DNA of 64,000 bases from Pelomonas sp. Root1237 (GCF_001425055.1 NZ_LMDK01000016.1:471803-535802); one strand, 5' to 3'. Positions 28,222 to 38,681 are shown, counted from the first letter of the stretch. Made by a program: numbers and translations. The notes: generated by a model from the letters alone, not told the origin.

Positions 28222-30618
28222 TTACTTGGCGGCCAGGCGCTGCCAGGTCTCGATCACCGTGTCCGGGTTCAGCGAGATCGACACGATGCCCTCCTCGGCC
28301 AGCCAGTCGGCGAAGTCCGGGTGATCGCTGGGACCTTGGCCGCAGATGCCGATGTATTTGCCGGTGGCGCGGCAGGCGCGGATGGCGCGCGAGATCATGG
28401 CCTTGACGGCCGGGTCGCGCTCGTCGAAATCGCCGGCAAGCTGCTCCAGGCCCGAATCACGGTCCAGACCGAGTGTGAGCTGCGTCAGGTCGTTGGAGCC
28501 GATGGACATGCCGTCGAAATGCTCCAGGAACTGCTCGGCCAGGATGGCGTTGCTCGGCACTTCGCACATCATGATGATGCGCAGGCCGTCCGTGCCACGC
28601 TTCAGGCCCCGCTCCGCGAGCATCGCAACGACCTTTTCGGCCTGCTTCACGGTGCGCACGAAGGGCACCATGATCTCGATGTTGTTCAGGCCCATTTCCT
28701 TGCGCACGCGCTTGAGGGCCTCGCACTCCATCGCGAAGGCGTCCTGGAAATCGCCGCTGATGTAGCGCGAGGCGCCGCGGAAACCCAGCATGGGATTCTC
28801 TTCGTCCGGCTCATAGCGGCTGCCGCCGATGAGCTTGCGGTACTCGTTGCTCTTGAAGTCAGAGAGGCGAACGATGACCGGGCGCGGGAAGAAGGCGGCG
28901 GCAATCGTCGCGATGCCTTCGGCCAGCTTATCCACATAGAAGGCGCGCGGCGAGGCGTGGCCGCGGGCGACGGACTCGACGGCCTTCTTCAGGTCGGCAT
29001 CGATGTTCGGATAGTCCAGGATGGCCTTGGGGTGGACACCGATGTTGTTGTTGATGATGAACTCAAGCCGCGCCAGGCCCACGCCGCCAGAGGGCATTTG
29101 CGCGAAGTTGAAGGCCAGCTGCGGGTTGCCGACGTTCATCATGATCTTGATGGGGCAGTACGGCAGCTCGCCGCGGTGCACCTCGCTGATCTCGGTCTCG
29201 AGCAGCCCGTCGTAGATATAGCCGGTGTCGCCCTCGGAGCAGGCCACCGTGACGAGCTGGCCGTCCTTGAGCTTCTCGGTCGCGTCGCCGCAGCCGACCA
29301 CGGCCGGGATGCCCAGCTCGCGCGCAATGATGGCCGCGTGGCAGGTGCGGCCGCCGCGGTTGGTGACGATGGCGCTGGCGCGCTTCATGACCGGCTCCCA
29401 GTTCGGGTCGGTCATGTCGGTGACGAGCACGTCGCCGGGCTGCACGCGCTCCATCTCGGCCACGCTATCAACCAGGCGGACCGGGCCGGTGCCGATCTTC
29501 TGGCCGATGGCGCGGCCTTCCGCCAGCACGGCGCTGTGGGCCTTGAGCTTGTAGTGGTGCTCGACCTGGCCTGCAGCTTGGCTCTTCACCGTCTCCGGGC
29601 GGGCCTGCAGGATGTAGATCTTGCCGTCGACGCCGTCACGGCCCCACTCGATGTCCATCGCGCGGCCGTAGTGCTGCTCGATGATGAGGGCGTACTTCGC
29701 CAGCTCGGTCACCTCGGTGTCGTTCAGCGAGTAGCGGTTGCGTTGCTCGGGCACCGTGTCGACGGTCTTGACGAGCTTGCCGGCAGCCGCCTTTTCCTCG
29801 GGCGACGCGAACTCCATGCGAATCAGCTTGGAGCCGAGGTTGCGGCGGATGATGGCCAGCTTGCCGGCCTTCAGCGCCGGCTTGTGCACGTAGAACTCGT
29901 CCGGGTTCACAGCGCCCTGCACCACCGTCTCACCCAGGCCATAGCTGGACGTGATGAAGACGACCTCCTGGAAGCCGCTCTCGGTGTCGATGGTGAACAT
30001 GACGCCGGCCGAGCCGAGGTCGGAGCGCACCATGCGCTGCACGCCGGCGGACAGCGCCACGTCGTTGTGCGCGAAGCCCTTGTGCACGCGGTAGCTGATG
30101 GCGCGGTCGTTGTAGAGCGACGCGAACACCTCGCGCATCTTGTGCAGCACCTCGTCGATGCCGACGACGTTCAGGAAGGTTTCCTGTTGGCCGGCGAAGG
30201 AGGCGTCGGGCAGGTCTTCGGCCGTGGCGGACGAGCGCACGGCAAAGGACACGCCGGGGTTGTCGGCCGTCAGCTGCGCGAAGGACGCACGCACACCGGC
30301 TTCCAGGTCGGCCGGGAAGGGTTGGTTCTCGATCCAGCCGCGGATCTCGGCGCCGGCCTCGGCCAGCGCGCGGACGTCGTCGGTGTTGAGCGTGGCCAGG
30401 CGCGCCGCGATGCGCGCGTCCAGCCCCTCGTGCTTGAGGAACTGCCGGAAGGCGTGCGCCGTGGTGGCGAACCCTCCGGGGACGCGCACGCCGCTGGCGG
30501 CGAGCTGCGAGATCATTTCGCCGAGGCTGGCGTTCTTGCCGCCAACTGCCTCGACATCGCTCATCCTCAGGTTCTCAAACGGTACGACCAGGGCGGTCGC
30601 CTCGAACAGGGTGGACAT
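28222..30618 (-). CDS. ppsA: phosphoenolpyruvate synthase
   Basis: Converts pyruvate and ATP to PEP, AMP and phosphate, the entry to gluconeogenesis. The 798-residue length is normal. The N-terminal ATP-grasp domain has [12 protein letters not shown] and [20 protein letters not shown]. The swivelling phospho-histidine is H427 in [20 protein letters not shown]; the adjacent Thr (T425) is the known target of the PpsR-type regulator. The C-terminal TIM barrel ends with [21 protein letters not shown] and [20 protein letters not shown]. The divergent neighbour ppsR encodes that regulator. Confidence 0.98.
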   Translation of the reverse strand: MSTLFEATALVVPFENLRMSDVEAVGGKNASLGEMISQLAASGVRVPGGFATTAHAFRQFLKHEGLDARIAARLATLNTDDVRALAEAGAEIRGWIENQPFPADLEAGVRASFAQLTADNPGVSFAVRSSATAEDLPDASFAGQQETFLNVVGIDEVLHKMREVFASLYNDRAISYRVHKGFAHNDVALSAGVQRMVRSDLGSAGVMFTIDTESGFQEVVFITSSYGLGETVVQGAVNPDEFYVHKPALKAGKLAIIRRNLGSKLIRMEFASPEEKAAAGKLVKTVDTVPEQRNRYSLNDTEVTELAKYALIIEQHYGRAMDIEWGRDGVDGKIYILQARPETVKSQAAGQVEHHYKLKAHSAVLAEGRAIGQKIGTGPVRLVDSVAEMERVQPGDVLVTDMTDPNWEPVMKRASAIVTNRGGRTCHAAIIARELGIPAVVGCGDATEKLKDGQLVTVACSEGDTGYIYDGLLETEISEVHRGELPYCPIKIMMNVGNPQLAFNFAQMPSGGVGLARLEFIINNNIGVHPKAILDYPNIDADLKKAVESVARGHASPRAFYVDKLAEGIATIAAAFFPRPVIVRLSDFKSNEYRKLIGGSRYEPDEENPMLGFRGASRYISGDFQDAFAMECEALKRVRKEMGLNNIEIMVPFVRTVKQAEKVVAMLAERGLKRGTDGLRIIMMCEVPSNAILAEQFLEHFDGMSIGSNDLTQLTLGLDRDSGLEQLAGDFDERDPAVKAMISRAIRACRATGKYIGICGQGPSDHPDFADWLAEEGIVSISLNPDTVIETWQRLAAK

Positions 30619-31060
30619 GGGGAAACTCCGGGAGGTTGAAAAACCGGTGTCGTCGCGTCGTCCACGCCCAGTGCCGAGCCAAGATGCTCAAGGCAGGCGC
30701 AGCTCCGTCCATTTCTGGATTCTTTGAGGAGGAGGGAGGCGCGCATGGGCTGATCGCGATGAATTGCCGCGGATTCTAGGCCTCGGGTTTCATCCGGGTA
30801 CGGCGGGGGGATGTGCAATAAGTCCCTTCTCGGCGCCGTGTCCCCTCTTTCGGGGTGGCATGAAAACGTTGACGGCCGACTGATGCGGGTCAGGCCAAGG
30901 GAGCCCTGGCTGTGCACGATGCCCGCGTGAGCAGCGACGAAGCCACCGCACAGGAGATCAATCGCACGACCTGGAAGATGTGATCCATGTGTCCGAGGTT
31001 GCAGGGCGAAAGCAGGGTGCTGGCTATCATGGCCGCGCCGTAACTCGATGGAATACCGCC
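30619..31060. other. 442-base divergent intergenic region between ppsA and ppsR
   Basis: No gene is visible. A TAGAAT element (minus strand, 30778-30773) could serve ppsA, and TATCAT (31025-31030) could serve ppsR; neither has a convincing -35. The stretch GAGGAGGAGGGAGG near 30727-30740 precedes only a two-codon ORF. I see no strong operator palindrome or terminator here. Confidence 0.4.
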
Positions 31061-31882
31061 ATGACCGCCAGAACCGTTTACTTCGTCTCTGACGGCACCG
31101 GCATCACCGCCGAGACCTTCGGCAATTCCATCCTCGCCCAGTTCTCGATCAAGGCCCGCCATGTGCGCCGGCCGTTCGTCGATTCGGCCGACAAGGCGCA
31201 CGCCGTCGTCGCCGAGATCAATGAAGTCGCCGTGCGCGAGGCCCAGCGGCCCATCGTCTTCGCGACGCTGGTGGACCGCGACGTGCTCAAGATCGTGCGC
31301 GAGCATTGCCAGGGCCGCGTCATGGACATGTTCGGCACCTTCATCGAGCCGCTGGAAGACGAGTTCGGCATCAAGAGCAACCACCGCGTGGGTCGCTTCT
31401 CAGACGTGGCCGAAAGCAAGGAATACCACGACCGCATCGAGGCCATCAACTTCTCGCTGGCCCACGACGACGGCCAGTCGGCGCGCAACCTCGACGTGGC
31501 CGACGTCATCCTCGTCGGCGTGTCGCGCTCCGGCAAGACGCCGACTTCGCTGTACCTGGCCATGCAGCATGGCATCAAGGCCGCCAACTACCCGCTGATC
31601 CCCGAGGACTTCGAGCGCCGCAAGCTGCCCGCACCGCTGCTGCCGCACAAGCGCAAGTGCTTCGGCCTGACCATCGACCCCGAGCGCCTCTCATCCATCC
31701 GCAACGAGCGCCGTCCCGGCAGCAAATATGCCGACGTACTGAACTGCCGCTACGAGGTCAACGAGGCCGAGGCCATGATGAAACGCGACGGCATCTCCTG
31801 GCTGTCGTCCACGCACAAGTCCATCGAAGAGATCGCGACGACCATCCTGCGCGACATCCGCCCGGACAGGCTGATGTACTGA
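31061..31882 (+). CDS. ppsR: PEP synthase regulatory kinase/phosphorylase (DUF299, PSRP)
   Basis: Bifunctional enzyme that inactivates PEP synthase by ADP-dependent threonine phosphorylation and reactivates it by phosphate-dependent dephosphorylation. It has 273 residues from ATG 31061, beginning MTARTVYFVSDGTGITAETF. The P-loop is GVSRSGKT at residues 153-160. The C-terminal SKYADVLNCRYEVNEAEAMM and the closing STHKSIEEIATTIL are family signatures. It faces ppsA, the expected partner. Its TGA shares a base with the ATG of the EamA gene. Confidence 0.96.
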   Translation: MTARTVYFVSDGTGITAETFGNSILAQFSIKARHVRRPFVDSADKAHAVVAEINEVAVREAQRPIVFATLVDRDVLKIVREHCQGRVMDMFGTFIEPLEDEFGIKSNHRVGRFSDVAESKEYHDRIEAINFSLAHDDGQSARNLDVADVILVGVSRSGKTPTSLYLAMQHGIKAANYPLIPEDFERRKLPAPLLPHKRKCFGLTIDPERLSSIRNERRPGSKYADVLNCRYEVNEAEAMMKRDGISWLSSTHKSIEEIATTILRDIRPDRLMY

Positions 31883-32766
31883 TGCCGCTCCACGCGCTCG
31901 CGCTGGTCCTCACCGCCGCCCTTCTCCACGCTGTCTGGAACCTCGCCGCCAAGAAGTGGGGCGGGGGCACGCATTTCGTCTTCAGCTGTGCGCTCGGTGT
32001 GGTGGTGCTGTGGCTGCCTGCTGTGCTCTTGGTCGGCCTGGATGAGCTGCCGCACTGGTCACTGCTGGCCTGGGGCTTTGTCGCCGCCAGCGCCGTGGTC
32101 CACCTGGGCTACTTCAACTGCCTTATCGCCGGCTACCGGGCCAGCGACCTCACCGTCGTCTACCCGGTCGCACGCGGCAGCGGCCCTTTCCTGTCGGCGC
32201 TTGCGGCCGTCGTGTTGCTGGGTGAGCACCTGGGCGTCTATGGCGCGCTGGGCCTGGCCGGCGTCGTCGGCGGCATCCTGCTGATCACCATGGGGCCGCG
32301 CCTGATCGGCCGCGGTGTGGACCACGATGCCGAGGCAGCCATGCGCCGCCGCCGCGGCGTCTATTGGGGCGCCGCCACCGGCACGCTGATCGCCGGCTAC
32401 ACGGTGCTGGACGGTTATGCCGTCAAGGTGCTGGCCGTGTCGCCGCTGATGCTGGACTACTTCGGCAATGTGCTGCGCGTGCCGCTGCAACTGCCGACGC
32501 TGCTGCGCAACCCGCAGAGCTTCTGGCCGGAGCTGCGCCGCTCATGGCGTGGCGTGCTTGCCGTCGCAGGCCTGGGGCCGCTGGCCTACATCCTGGTGCT
32601 GATGGCCATGCGCGAGGCGCCGCTGTCACGCGTAGCGCCAGCGCGCGAGGTGTCTATGCTGTTTGCGGCGCTGCTGGGCGGGCAGTTGTTGGGCGAAGGC
32701 GAACGAGGCTGGCGTATCGCCGGCGCCGCGCTGATTGGGGTTGGAGTCATCGCGCTGGCCATTTGA
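31882..32766 (+). CDS. EamA/DMT-superfamily transporter
   Basis: A 294-residue inner-membrane protein with about ten hydrophobic helices in two EamA halves. The first half includes AALLHAVWNLAAKKWGGGTHFVF and VVYPVARGSGPFLSALAAVVLLGE; the second includes SRVAPAREVSMLFAALLGGQLLGEGERGWRIAGAALIGVGVIAL. Its ATG overlaps the ppsR stop (TGATG), so the two are translationally coupled, although a functional link to PEP synthase is not evident. The substrate is unknown. Confidence 0.88.
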   Translation: MPLHALALVLTAALLHAVWNLAAKKWGGGTHFVFSCALGVVVLWLPAVLLVGLDELPHWSLLAWGFVAASAVVHLGYFNCLIAGYRASDLTVVYPVARGSGPFLSALAAVVLLGEHLGVYGALGLAGVVGGILLITMGPRLIGRGVDHDAEAAMRRRRGVYWGAATGTLIAGYTVLDGYAVKVLAVSPLMLDYFGNVLRVPLQLPTLLRNPQSFWPELRRSWRGVLAVAGLGPLAYILVLMAMREAPLSRVAPAREVSMLFAALLGGQLLGEGERGWRIAGAALIGVGVIALAI

Positions 32767-32819
32767 CGGTAGGAATGGCTGCATCGTGACACGCCGCGCC
32801 ATGGCACCTCGCGACCACG

Positions 32820-33590
32820 TCAAACCTCTGCCAGTTGAGGCGCGCAAGGATAGGACGGGTGCGCCTCGACCTCGGGCCTGAAAGCGTCGTCAGGCGGAAG
32901 CGGGCGCCAGATGTTCAGAAAGGCCAGGTTGAGCATCGTCGTCAGCCCGACGTATGTAAAAACTGGATCGAAGCCTTCGGGACCCAGTGATTTGGCGCAT
33001 TGCCAGGACCAGGCCTTCCAAACGGCCTTCCCTGCAGTTTTGGCAGGCAAACGAATACCGCGCACTTTCAGGTAGGCCATCCAATCCATATGCACGCCAC
33101 CGGAAAGCGCTCTCTCACGCTCACGCTCATACAACAAGCGTTCGAAGCCCGCTCCGTACGACGCATTGACGCCTCGCTCGATGAGGGCGAGGCGCACAAA
33201 GTAGTGATCGTTCTTGGGCGTGAACCGCGAGGCCGGATGCAGGTGATCCACCTGCAGGTTGTGCGGGATGCCGTCATCGCCGATTCCGCCCCACTCGGAC
33301 AGGAAAAGCCGGAAGGCCTTTCGATACCCGCGATATCGCGATCGCACCCACAACTCCGGTTGCATATTGGGCTTCCGAATCACGACGCAAGATGTCGGCT
33401 TGATGCCTGGAAGATGTGCAGCCGTCCAGCCATAGGACTCACAGTGCTCAAGCAGCCGTGTCCTCGTCGTGGCGATCAAGCAGGTGACGCTCCCGTCCCT
33501 GAAATCACCGGTCATTGAGTCGAGTTGGTGCCCGAGAAACAGGGACAGGCCTCGCATGAAGTCGCTTGTCTGTGCGCAGTCCAGTTTCAC
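32820..33590 (-). CDS. hypothetical protein with HNH-like DH motif
   Basis: I do not recognise this 256-residue protein. The start is uncertain. GTG 33590 is chosen because it directly follows the glgA stop; ATG 33557 is shorter, and ATGs at 33620 and 33626 would overlap glgA. Residues 111-129 read NLQVDHLHPASRFTPKNDH, which resembles the first half of an HNH nuclease motif (D115, H116, N127, H129). The classical second half with zinc cysteines is missing. No signal peptide or membrane helix is seen. It is inserted between the EamA gene and glgA, on the glgA strand, and looks less GC-rich than its neighbours. The function is unknown. Confidence 0.6.
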   Translation of the reverse strand: MKLDCAQTSDFMRGLSLFLGHQLDSMTGDFRDGSVTCLIATTRTRLLEHCESYGWTAAHLPGIKPTSCVVIRKPNMQPELWVRSRYRGYRKAFRLFLSEWGGIGDDGIPHNLQVDHLHPASRFTPKNDHYFVRLALIERGVNASYGAGFERLLYERERERALSGGVHMDWMAYLKVRGIRLPAKTAGKAVWKAWSWQCAKSLGPEGFDPVFTYVGLTTMLNLAFLNIWRPLPPDDAFRPEVEAHPSYPCAPQLAEV

Positions 33591-33591
33591 A

Positions 33592-35052
33592 TCAATGACC
33601 CAGCACACCGCGATACACATCCGCATACCGTTGCGCGGCGGCGTTCCAGTCAAAGTGCTGTCGCATCGCCGCCAAGCGCACGCGACCCCAGCACTCTTGC
33701 CGGCTCCACAGCGCAAAGGCACGGCGCAGCGCGCGACGGTAGGCGTCGGCCGTGAAGGCGTTGAAAACAAAGCCCGTGGCGGCGCCGGCATCGAGGTCTT
33801 CCAGCGTGCAGTCGACCACCGTGTCGGCCAGCCCACCGACGCGGTGCACCAACGGCAGCGTGCCATAGCTCAGGCCATAGAGTTGGGTGAGGCCACAAGG
33901 TTCGAAGCGGCTGGGCACCAGCATCACATCGCTGCCGGCATAGATGCGGTGTGCCAGCCCTTCATCCATGCCGATGCGGCGGGCGATTTGGCCCGGGTGC
34001 CTGGCGGCGGCTTCGCCAAACGCTGCTTCAAGGCGGGCGTCGCCGCTGCCAAGAATGACAAGCTGCCCACCCGCGTCGATCAGGTCGTTCAGCGCCTCGA
34101 TCACCAGAGGCAGACCCTTCTGCTCGGTCAGGCGGCTGACTACGCCGAACAACGGCGCCTGCGCCTTCACATCCAGCCCACATTCGCGCTGCAGCGCGGC
34201 CTTGCAGACGGCCTTGTCTTCGGCGCTGTCGACGTCATAGGCTCGTGCGATGCTGCGGTCGTGGGCGGGCGACCACACGCCGTAGTCGACGCCATTCAGG
34301 ATGCCGTGCAACACCTCGGCGCGATGGCGCAGCAGGCCGTCCAGACCACAGCCCTGCTCGGGCGTCTGGATCTCGCGTGCATAGCTCGGGCTGACCGTGG
34401 TGATCGCGTCCGCGAAATGCAGGCCGGCCTTCATGAAGCTGACCTGGCCATAGAACTCCACGCCCTCGACCGCGTAGTGTTGGGGTGGCAAGCCGAGATC
34501 GCAGAAATGGTCGGCCGGGAACAGGCCCTGGTAGGCCAGGTTGTGCACGGTAAAGACCGTCCGCGCCTCGGTGCGGCGGCGCGAGCGGCTGGCGGCGATG
34601 TGGGCGCAGGCAAGGCCCGCGTGCCAGTCATGGGCGTGCACGATCTGCGGACGCCAGGCAGCATCCACGCCCTCGGCAAGACGGGCAGCCGCCAGGCCCA
34701 GCAGCGCGAAGCGACGGTGGTTGTCCGCGTATGCGACGCCGCTCTCATCCGCGTAAGGGTTGCCGGGCCGGTCGAAAAGACCAGGAGCGTCCAGCACGTA
34801 GACGGGCATGTCGAAGCCCGGCAGCCGCCCGCGCAGCAGCGCCGCCCTTCCTTCGCTCCATGGCAGTGCGACGGGAACGACGGCGCATTCCAGGGTCAAC
34901 GAATCGCGGATGGCCGGGAACCCCGGCACCAGCAGCCGTGGCTCGGCACCCGCTGCAGCGAGCGCCGCGGGCAGCGCACCAGCCACGTCGGCCAGCCCGC
35001 CGGTCTTCAACAGCGGGAACAGCTCCGCGCTGACCTGTAAGACTCTGGTCAC
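33592..35052 (-). CDS. glgA: glycogen synthase (ADP-glucose)
   Basis: Extends alpha-1,4-glucan from ADP-glucose, a GT5-family enzyme. The 486-residue length fits. The start is GTG 35052, overlapping the glgC stop codon (GTGA). The ADP-glucose site is the KTGGLADV motif starting at K16. The GT-B C-terminal part has [17 protein letters not shown] and the catalytic region [20 protein letters not shown]. It is translationally coupled to glgC. The branching and debranching genes are not in the window. Confidence 0.97.
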   Translation of the reverse strand: MTRVLQVSAELFPLLKTGGLADVAGALPAALAAAGAEPRLLVPGFPAIRDSLTLECAVVPVALPWSEGRAALLRGRLPGFDMPVYVLDAPGLFDRPGNPYADESGVAYADNHRRFALLGLAAARLAEGVDAAWRPQIVHAHDWHAGLACAHIAASRSRRRTEARTVFTVHNLAYQGLFPADHFCDLGLPPQHYAVEGVEFYGQVSFMKAGLHFADAITTVSPSYAREIQTPEQGCGLDGLLRHRAEVLHGILNGVDYGVWSPAHDRSIARAYDVDSAEDKAVCKAALQRECGLDVKAQAPLFGVVSRLTEQKGLPLVIEALNDLIDAGGQLVILGSGDARLEAAFGEAAARHPGQIARRIGMDEGLAHRIYAGSDVMLVPSRFEPCGLTQLYGLSYGTLPLVHRVGGLADTVVDCTLEDLDAGAATGFVFNAFTADAYRRALRRAFALWSRQECWGRVRLAAMRQHFDWNAAAQRYADVYRGVLGH

Positions 35053-36308
35053 AGCCTGGCCAGCATCTGCTTGGTGATCAGCACGACGCCGTTTTCCGTG
35101 CGCTCGAAGCGTTCGGCATCCAGCACCGCGTCCTCGCCGACGACGAGGCCATCGGGGATCTCGCAACCGCGATCGACGATGACCTTGGTCAGCCGGCAAT
35201 GCCGCCCGATCTCGACGCCGGGCAGCAGCACGCACTGGTGGATGTTGCAGAAGGAGCGGATGCGCACGTTGTTGAACAGCACCGACTGCACGACATGCGA
35301 GCCCGACACGATGCAGCCCGCGCTGACGATGGTGTTGACCGTCATGCCGTGCATGCCGTTGTGGTCGGGGATGAACTTGGCCGGAGGCAGCTGGCGCTGG
35401 TAGGTCCAGATCGGCCAGTCGGTGTCGTAGATGTCGAGCTCGGGGCTGATGGAGGCCAGGTCGAGGTTGGCGGCCCAGAAGGCGTCCAGCGTGCCGACGT
35501 CGCGCCAGTAGGGCGTGGCACCGTTGGGATTCATGATGCAGCTCATGCCGAAGGGGTGAGCCACGGCGCGGTTCTCGGCAACGACCTTGGGAATCACGTC
35601 CTTGCCAAAGTCATGGCTGGAGCTGGGGTCGGCCAGGTCTTCGGCCAGAAGCCGGTACAGGTAGTCGGCGTTGAAGATGTAGATGCCCATGCTGGCCAGG
35701 CAGACGCCATCGCGGCCCGGGATGCAGGGCGGGTCGGCGGGCTTTTCCTTGAAGGCCGTGATGCGACGCTCGTCGTCCACGGCCATCACGCCGAAGGCAC
35801 TCGCCTCGCCCTTGGGCACCTCGATGCAGCCCACGGTGCAACCCGCCCCTGTGGCGACATGGTCCACCAGCATGCTGGAGTAGTCCATCTTGTAGATATG
35901 GTCGCCAGCCAGCACGACGATGTAGTCGGCGCCGGTGCTCTGCACGATGTCCAGGTTCTGGAACACCGCGTCGGCGGTGCCGCGGTACCAGCTCTCGTCG
36001 TCGGTGCGCTGCTGGGCCGGCATCAGGTCGACCGTCTCGTTGAGCTCGGCGCGCAGGAAGCTCCAGCCACGCTGGATGTGGCGCAGCAGCGAATGGCTTT
36101 TGTACTGCGTGACGACGCCGATGCGACGGATGCCGCTGTTGACACAGTTGCTCAGCGCGAAATCGATGATGCGGAATTTGCCGCCGAAGTAGACGGCCGG
36201 CTTGGCGCGCGAATCGGTCAACTGCTTGAGCCGCGAGCCGCGGCCACCGGCCAGGACGAGGGCGATGGCGCGGCGCGCGAGCTGGTGGGGCGAGGCGACG
36301 GGGGGCAT
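35049..36308 (-). CDS. glgC: glucose-1-phosphate adenylyltransferase
   Basis: Makes ADP-glucose, the committed and allosterically controlled step of glycogen synthesis. It has 419 residues from ATG 36308, which has GGAG six bases upstream; a TTG at 36326 is less likely. The nucleotide site is [20 protein letters not shown], followed by [35 protein letters not shown] and the sugar-phosphate site [10 protein letters not shown] are present, as is the C-terminal left-handed helix. It forms an operon with glgA. A palindrome and direct repeats lie upstream (36321-36355). Confidence 0.97.
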   Translation of the reverse strand: MPPVASPHQLARRAIALVLAGGRGSRLKQLTDSRAKPAVYFGGKFRIIDFALSNCVNSGIRRIGVVTQYKSHSLLRHIQRGWSFLRAELNETVDLMPAQQRTDDESWYRGTADAVFQNLDIVQSTGADYIVVLAGDHIYKMDYSSMLVDHVATGAGCTVGCIEVPKGEASAFGVMAVDDERRITAFKEKPADPPCIPGRDGVCLASMGIYIFNADYLYRLLAEDLADPSSSHDFGKDVIPKVVAENRAVAHPFGMSCIMNPNGATPYWRDVGTLDAFWAANLDLASISPELDIYDTDWPIWTYQRQLPPAKFIPDHNGMHGMTVNTIVSAGCIVSGSHVVQSVLFNNVRIRSFCNIHQCVLLPGVEIGRHCRLTKVIVDRGCEIPDGLVVGEDAVLDAERFERTENGVVLITKQMLARL

Positions 36309-36320
36309 GACAGTCTCCGG

Positions 36321-36355
36321 CTGCAAACAATTGCAGTTTGCGGCAGGCAGTTTGC
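36321..36355 (-). promoter_or_regulatory. operator-like palindrome and direct repeats before glgC
   Basis: CTGCAA-N4-TTGCAG is a perfect inverted repeat at 36321-36336. CAGTTTGC occurs at 36334-36341 and again at 36348-36355, 14 bases apart. Both lie within 50 bases of the glgC start. No known regulator is assigned. Confidence 0.4.
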
Positions 36356-36376
36356 CGCCTCGCTGGGGGCTTCCCC

Positions 36377-37561
36377 TCAGACCGCCGTATTTGCCCCTTC
36401 TTCGACCGCCGCCAGGGCCAGCGCGCGCTCAAACGCGCTGCGGCTGGGCGTCTCGACGAAGACGCAACGCTTGCCGTGCCGCTTGCAATGGTCCTTCACG
36501 CGCCAGTAGGCGTCATGGCTGATGCAACCCGTCTGGCAGATGACGAGATCGGCCGCGGCGAGCTGGGGCTCCAGCTGGGCTGGCTTGTGCTCGCTGCCGC
36601 CGTCATGGTGCAGGAACTGCGCGCCACAGCCTTCCACGGCCTGACGGTACTGGGGCACGCTGCCGCTGCGGCCACCGACGCAGAGCACGACCCGGTGCTC
36701 CAGCTTCACGGTCTCAACGCGGACCTCTTGTTCGACCCATGCGGCGGCGGGTTCGGCGGCATCCGCCACCGCCGGTGTGCGCGACGCGAGTCGGTTGACC
36801 TCGCGTTGCAGCGCCAGGTTGCGCTCCAACTGTTCGGCCAGGCGCTCGCGCAGGGCCTCGCGTTCGGGCAGATCGGGGCGCGCGGCCTGCCAATGCAGCA
36901 GTTGCTCCTGCGCCTGGGCGAGTTGGGTCTGCAGGCCGATCTGCGTGGCGCGGAACTGCATGCGCTCCTGCTCCCAGGCCTGCTGCTCGCGGGCGCGCTC
37001 CAGGCTCCAACCAGTCACGCGCTGCTGCACCTCGGCATAGTCGCGCGCCAGCGCCTGATGTTCGGCAGACAGCTCACGGTGGGCAGCCAAGTCCATGCGC
37101 TGCGCGGCGCCGACCTGGTGCTGCAGCATGTGCACCTGGCCCAGCACGCGCATCTCCAGCCATTCGTCGCACCGTGCGTGCGTCAGCGTGGCCCACAGCG
37201 CGCCGGCAATTTCGCCCTGGACGGCGCGGTTGCGCCACCAGCTCATCAGGCTTTCGCGGCATTTGGCCTGGGCGGCGTTGCGCACGTCGAGCGCGAAGCG
37301 CTGCTCCAGATCCTTTTGCAACGACTCGGACACCGCGTTGCGGCGCGCGGCTGCAGTGACGAGGCTGCAATGCAGCGTGTAGTCGTCCTCGTCGCCCTGC
37401 AGCACCAGTAGCTTCCTGGCCAGGATGCGCACGCGTTCCAGCGGCACGCAGACGCCGATGACGGGGCAATGGGCATGGCTGCCCAGCTCCCACAGGCGGC
37501 GCCGGCGCGAACCGGTGAGGGAGGGGAGCGCGGCATGCGCGGCGCAGCAGGTGTCGGCCAT
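36377..37561 (-). CDS. DUF2325 domain protein
   Basis: A 394-residue cytoplasmic protein of unknown function. Residues ~150-270 form a long Gln/Glu/Arg/Leu-rich coiled coil. The C-terminal DUF2325 domain (~295-375) has [35 protein letters not shown], and [20 protein letters not shown] followed by [11 protein letters not shown]. The conserved cysteines and histidines suggest metal binding (inference). The N-terminus also carries several Cys and His residues. It lies 66 bases downstream of hemP on the same strand, so the Fur-controlled promoter probably drives both. That supports a role in heme or iron handling. Confidence 0.85.
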   Translation of the reverse strand: MADTCCAAHAALPSLTGSRRRRLWELGSHAHCPVIGVCVPLERVRILARKLLVLQGDEDDYTLHCSLVTAAARRNAVSESLQKDLEQRFALDVRNAAQAKCRESLMSWWRNRAVQGEIAGALWATLTHARCDEWLEMRVLGQVHMLQHQVGAAQRMDLAAHRELSAEHQALARDYAEVQQRVTGWSLERAREQQAWEQERMQFRATQIGLQTQLAQAQEQLLHWQAARPDLPEREALRERLAEQLERNLALQREVNRLASRTPAVADAAEPAAAWVEQEVRVETVKLEHRVVLCVGGRSGSVPQYRQAVEGCGAQFLHHDGGSEHKPAQLEPQLAAADLVICQTGCISHDAYWRVKDHCKRHGKRCVFVETPSRSAFERALALAAVEEGANTAV

Positions 37562-37627
37562 TCGGGAATCTCCAGGGGAGAAGCGCGGGCGGGCGACGGC
37601 TGGCTGGCGCGATATGACGAGCGAGGG

Positions 37628-37816
37628 CTATTTGGTCAGGATCAACTTGCCCTGGGACGTGATGCGCAGACGGTAGACCTGTTGTTGATGCACGATGAAG
37701 ACTTCGCCCATGGGGCCGAGCAGCGTGGCGCTGTCGATCTGGCGGGCCTGGCCTCTGCCCAGGATCACAGCTTCCGGCTGTGCCGCAGGCTTTGGCGGAT
37801 AGGAATCAGTGAGCAT
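37628..37816 (-). CDS. hemP: hemin uptake protein HemP
   Basis: A 62-residue small protein of the HemP/HmuP family, needed for heme uptake gene expression in several proteobacteria. ATG 37816 gives MLTDSYPPKPAAQPEAVILG. The conserved C-terminal part is FIVHQQQVYRLRITSQGKLI followed by LTK, matching the family ending. No Shine-Dalgarno is visible, and the predicted -10 lies six bases before the ATG, so translation may be leaderless. A Fur box sits in the promoter. Confidence 0.9.
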   Translation of the reverse strand: MLTDSYPPKPAAQPEAVILGRGQARQIDSATLLGPMGEVFIVHQQQVYRLRITSQGKLILTK

Positions 37817-37822
37817 CAAGTC

Positions 37823-37851
37823 ACTGTAATGAGAATCATTCTCGATTGCAA
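37823..37851 (-). promoter_or_regulatory. hemP promoter with Fur box
   Basis: On the minus strand, TTGCAA (37851-37846) and TACAGT (37828-37823) are 17 bases apart. The palindrome GAGAATCATTCTC (37831-37843) fills the spacer and matches the Fur consensus core. Iron-loaded Fur bound here would block RNA polymerase. Confidence 0.82.
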
Positions 37852-37863
37852 GCGGCAATCGAG
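37841..37863. repeat. 9-bp inverted repeat beside the Fur box
   Basis: CTCGATTGC (37841-37849) and GCAATCGAG (37855-37863) form a perfect inverted repeat with a 5-base centre. It overlaps the -35 element of hemP, so it may be a second operator. It has no T-run on either strand and is unlikely to be a terminator. Confidence 0.5.
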
Positions 37864-37910
37864 GGGTCAGCCCAGTGGCTCCCGGCACAAGGCAAAGCTT
37901 CCGCGCGTTC

Positions 37911-38681
37911 TCAGCCCTTCTGCCGTTCGCTCTCGTACAAGCAGATCGCCGCCGCCGCCGCCACATTGAGCGACTCTTCACCGCCTGGCTGCGGGATGCC
38001 CACGGTCAGCGCGCAGCGGGCCATCAGCTCGGGCGACACGCCCTGGCCTTCGTGGCCCATGACCCAGGCACAAGGCGAGGGCAAGGCGACGCGATGCAGC
38101 ACATGCTCGGTGTGGGAACTGGTCGCGATCATGGGCACATGCAGCGCCGCGAGGTCATCGGCCGCCAGGCCTTCAACGAGGCGCAGGCCGAAATGGGCGC
38201 CCTGCCCTGCGCGCACGACCTTGGGCGACCACAGCGCCGCAGTGCCTTTGAGGGCCAGCACCTGGCGCACGCCAAAGGCCGCCGCGCTGCGCAGGATGGC
38301 GCCGACGTTGCCGGCGTCCTGCAGGCGGTCCAGCACCACGCTGGCGGCATTGGCGTCGATCTGGGAGGCCGCGGGCAGCGTCAGCTCGGCGCCGATCTGC
38401 GCCGGCGATTCCAGGCCGCTCAGGCCCTTGAACAGCGCCACCGGCACGACCAGAGCGCGCGGTGCGGATTCGGCCAACGCGGCCAGGGCAGCCTCCTGCA
38501 TCGCTGTTTCCGTCAGCACGACCAGGGCCGGCTGCCAGCCGCGTTGCAGGGCCGCACGCAGCAGGTGGTCGCCCTCGATCCAGACGCTGCCGGTCTTGCG
38601 GTAGCCATTGGCGTCCGCCGTCAGCTTTCGCAGCCGAACCAGCGCCGGGTTGTCGCGCGAGGTGATGTGGTCCAGCTTCAT
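37911..38681 (-). CDS. TrmH/SpoU-family RNA 2'-O-methyltransferase
   Basis: A 256-residue enzyme that methylates a ribose in rRNA or tRNA using S-adenosylmethionine. The N-terminal substrate-binding domain is [15 protein letters not shown] with [11 protein letters not shown]. The SPOUT trefoil-knot motifs are [19 protein letters not shown] (motif 1), [16 protein letters not shown] (motif 2) and [20 protein letters not shown] (motif 3). Its ATG overlaps the rnhB stop (ATGA). The exact RNA target cannot be told from sequence; RlmB-like 23S rRNA methylation is one possibility. Confidence 0.9.
   Translation of the reverse strand: MKLDHITSRDNPALVRLRKLTADANGYRKTGSVWIEGDHLLRAALQRGWQPALVVLTETAMQEAALAALAESAPRALVVPVALFKGLSGLESPAQIGAELTLPAASQIDANAASVVLDRLQDAGNVGAILRSAAAFGVRQVLALKGTAALWSPKVVRAGQGAHFGLRLVEGLAADDLAALHVPMIATSSHTEHVLHRVALPSPCAWVMGHEGQGVSPELMARCALTVGIPQPGGEESLNVAAAAAICLYESERQKG

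Noticed and set aside
28147-30639. An 830-codon plus-strand open frame across ppsA
   Set aside because: ppsA on the opposite strand has every family motif. The antisense product is low-complexity and follows from high GC at third positions.
30727-30756. Strong Shine-Dalgarno-like GAGGAGGAGGGAGG followed by an ATG
   Set aside because: The ORF is only two codons (ATG GGC TGA). It could be a leader mini-ORF, but there is no further support.
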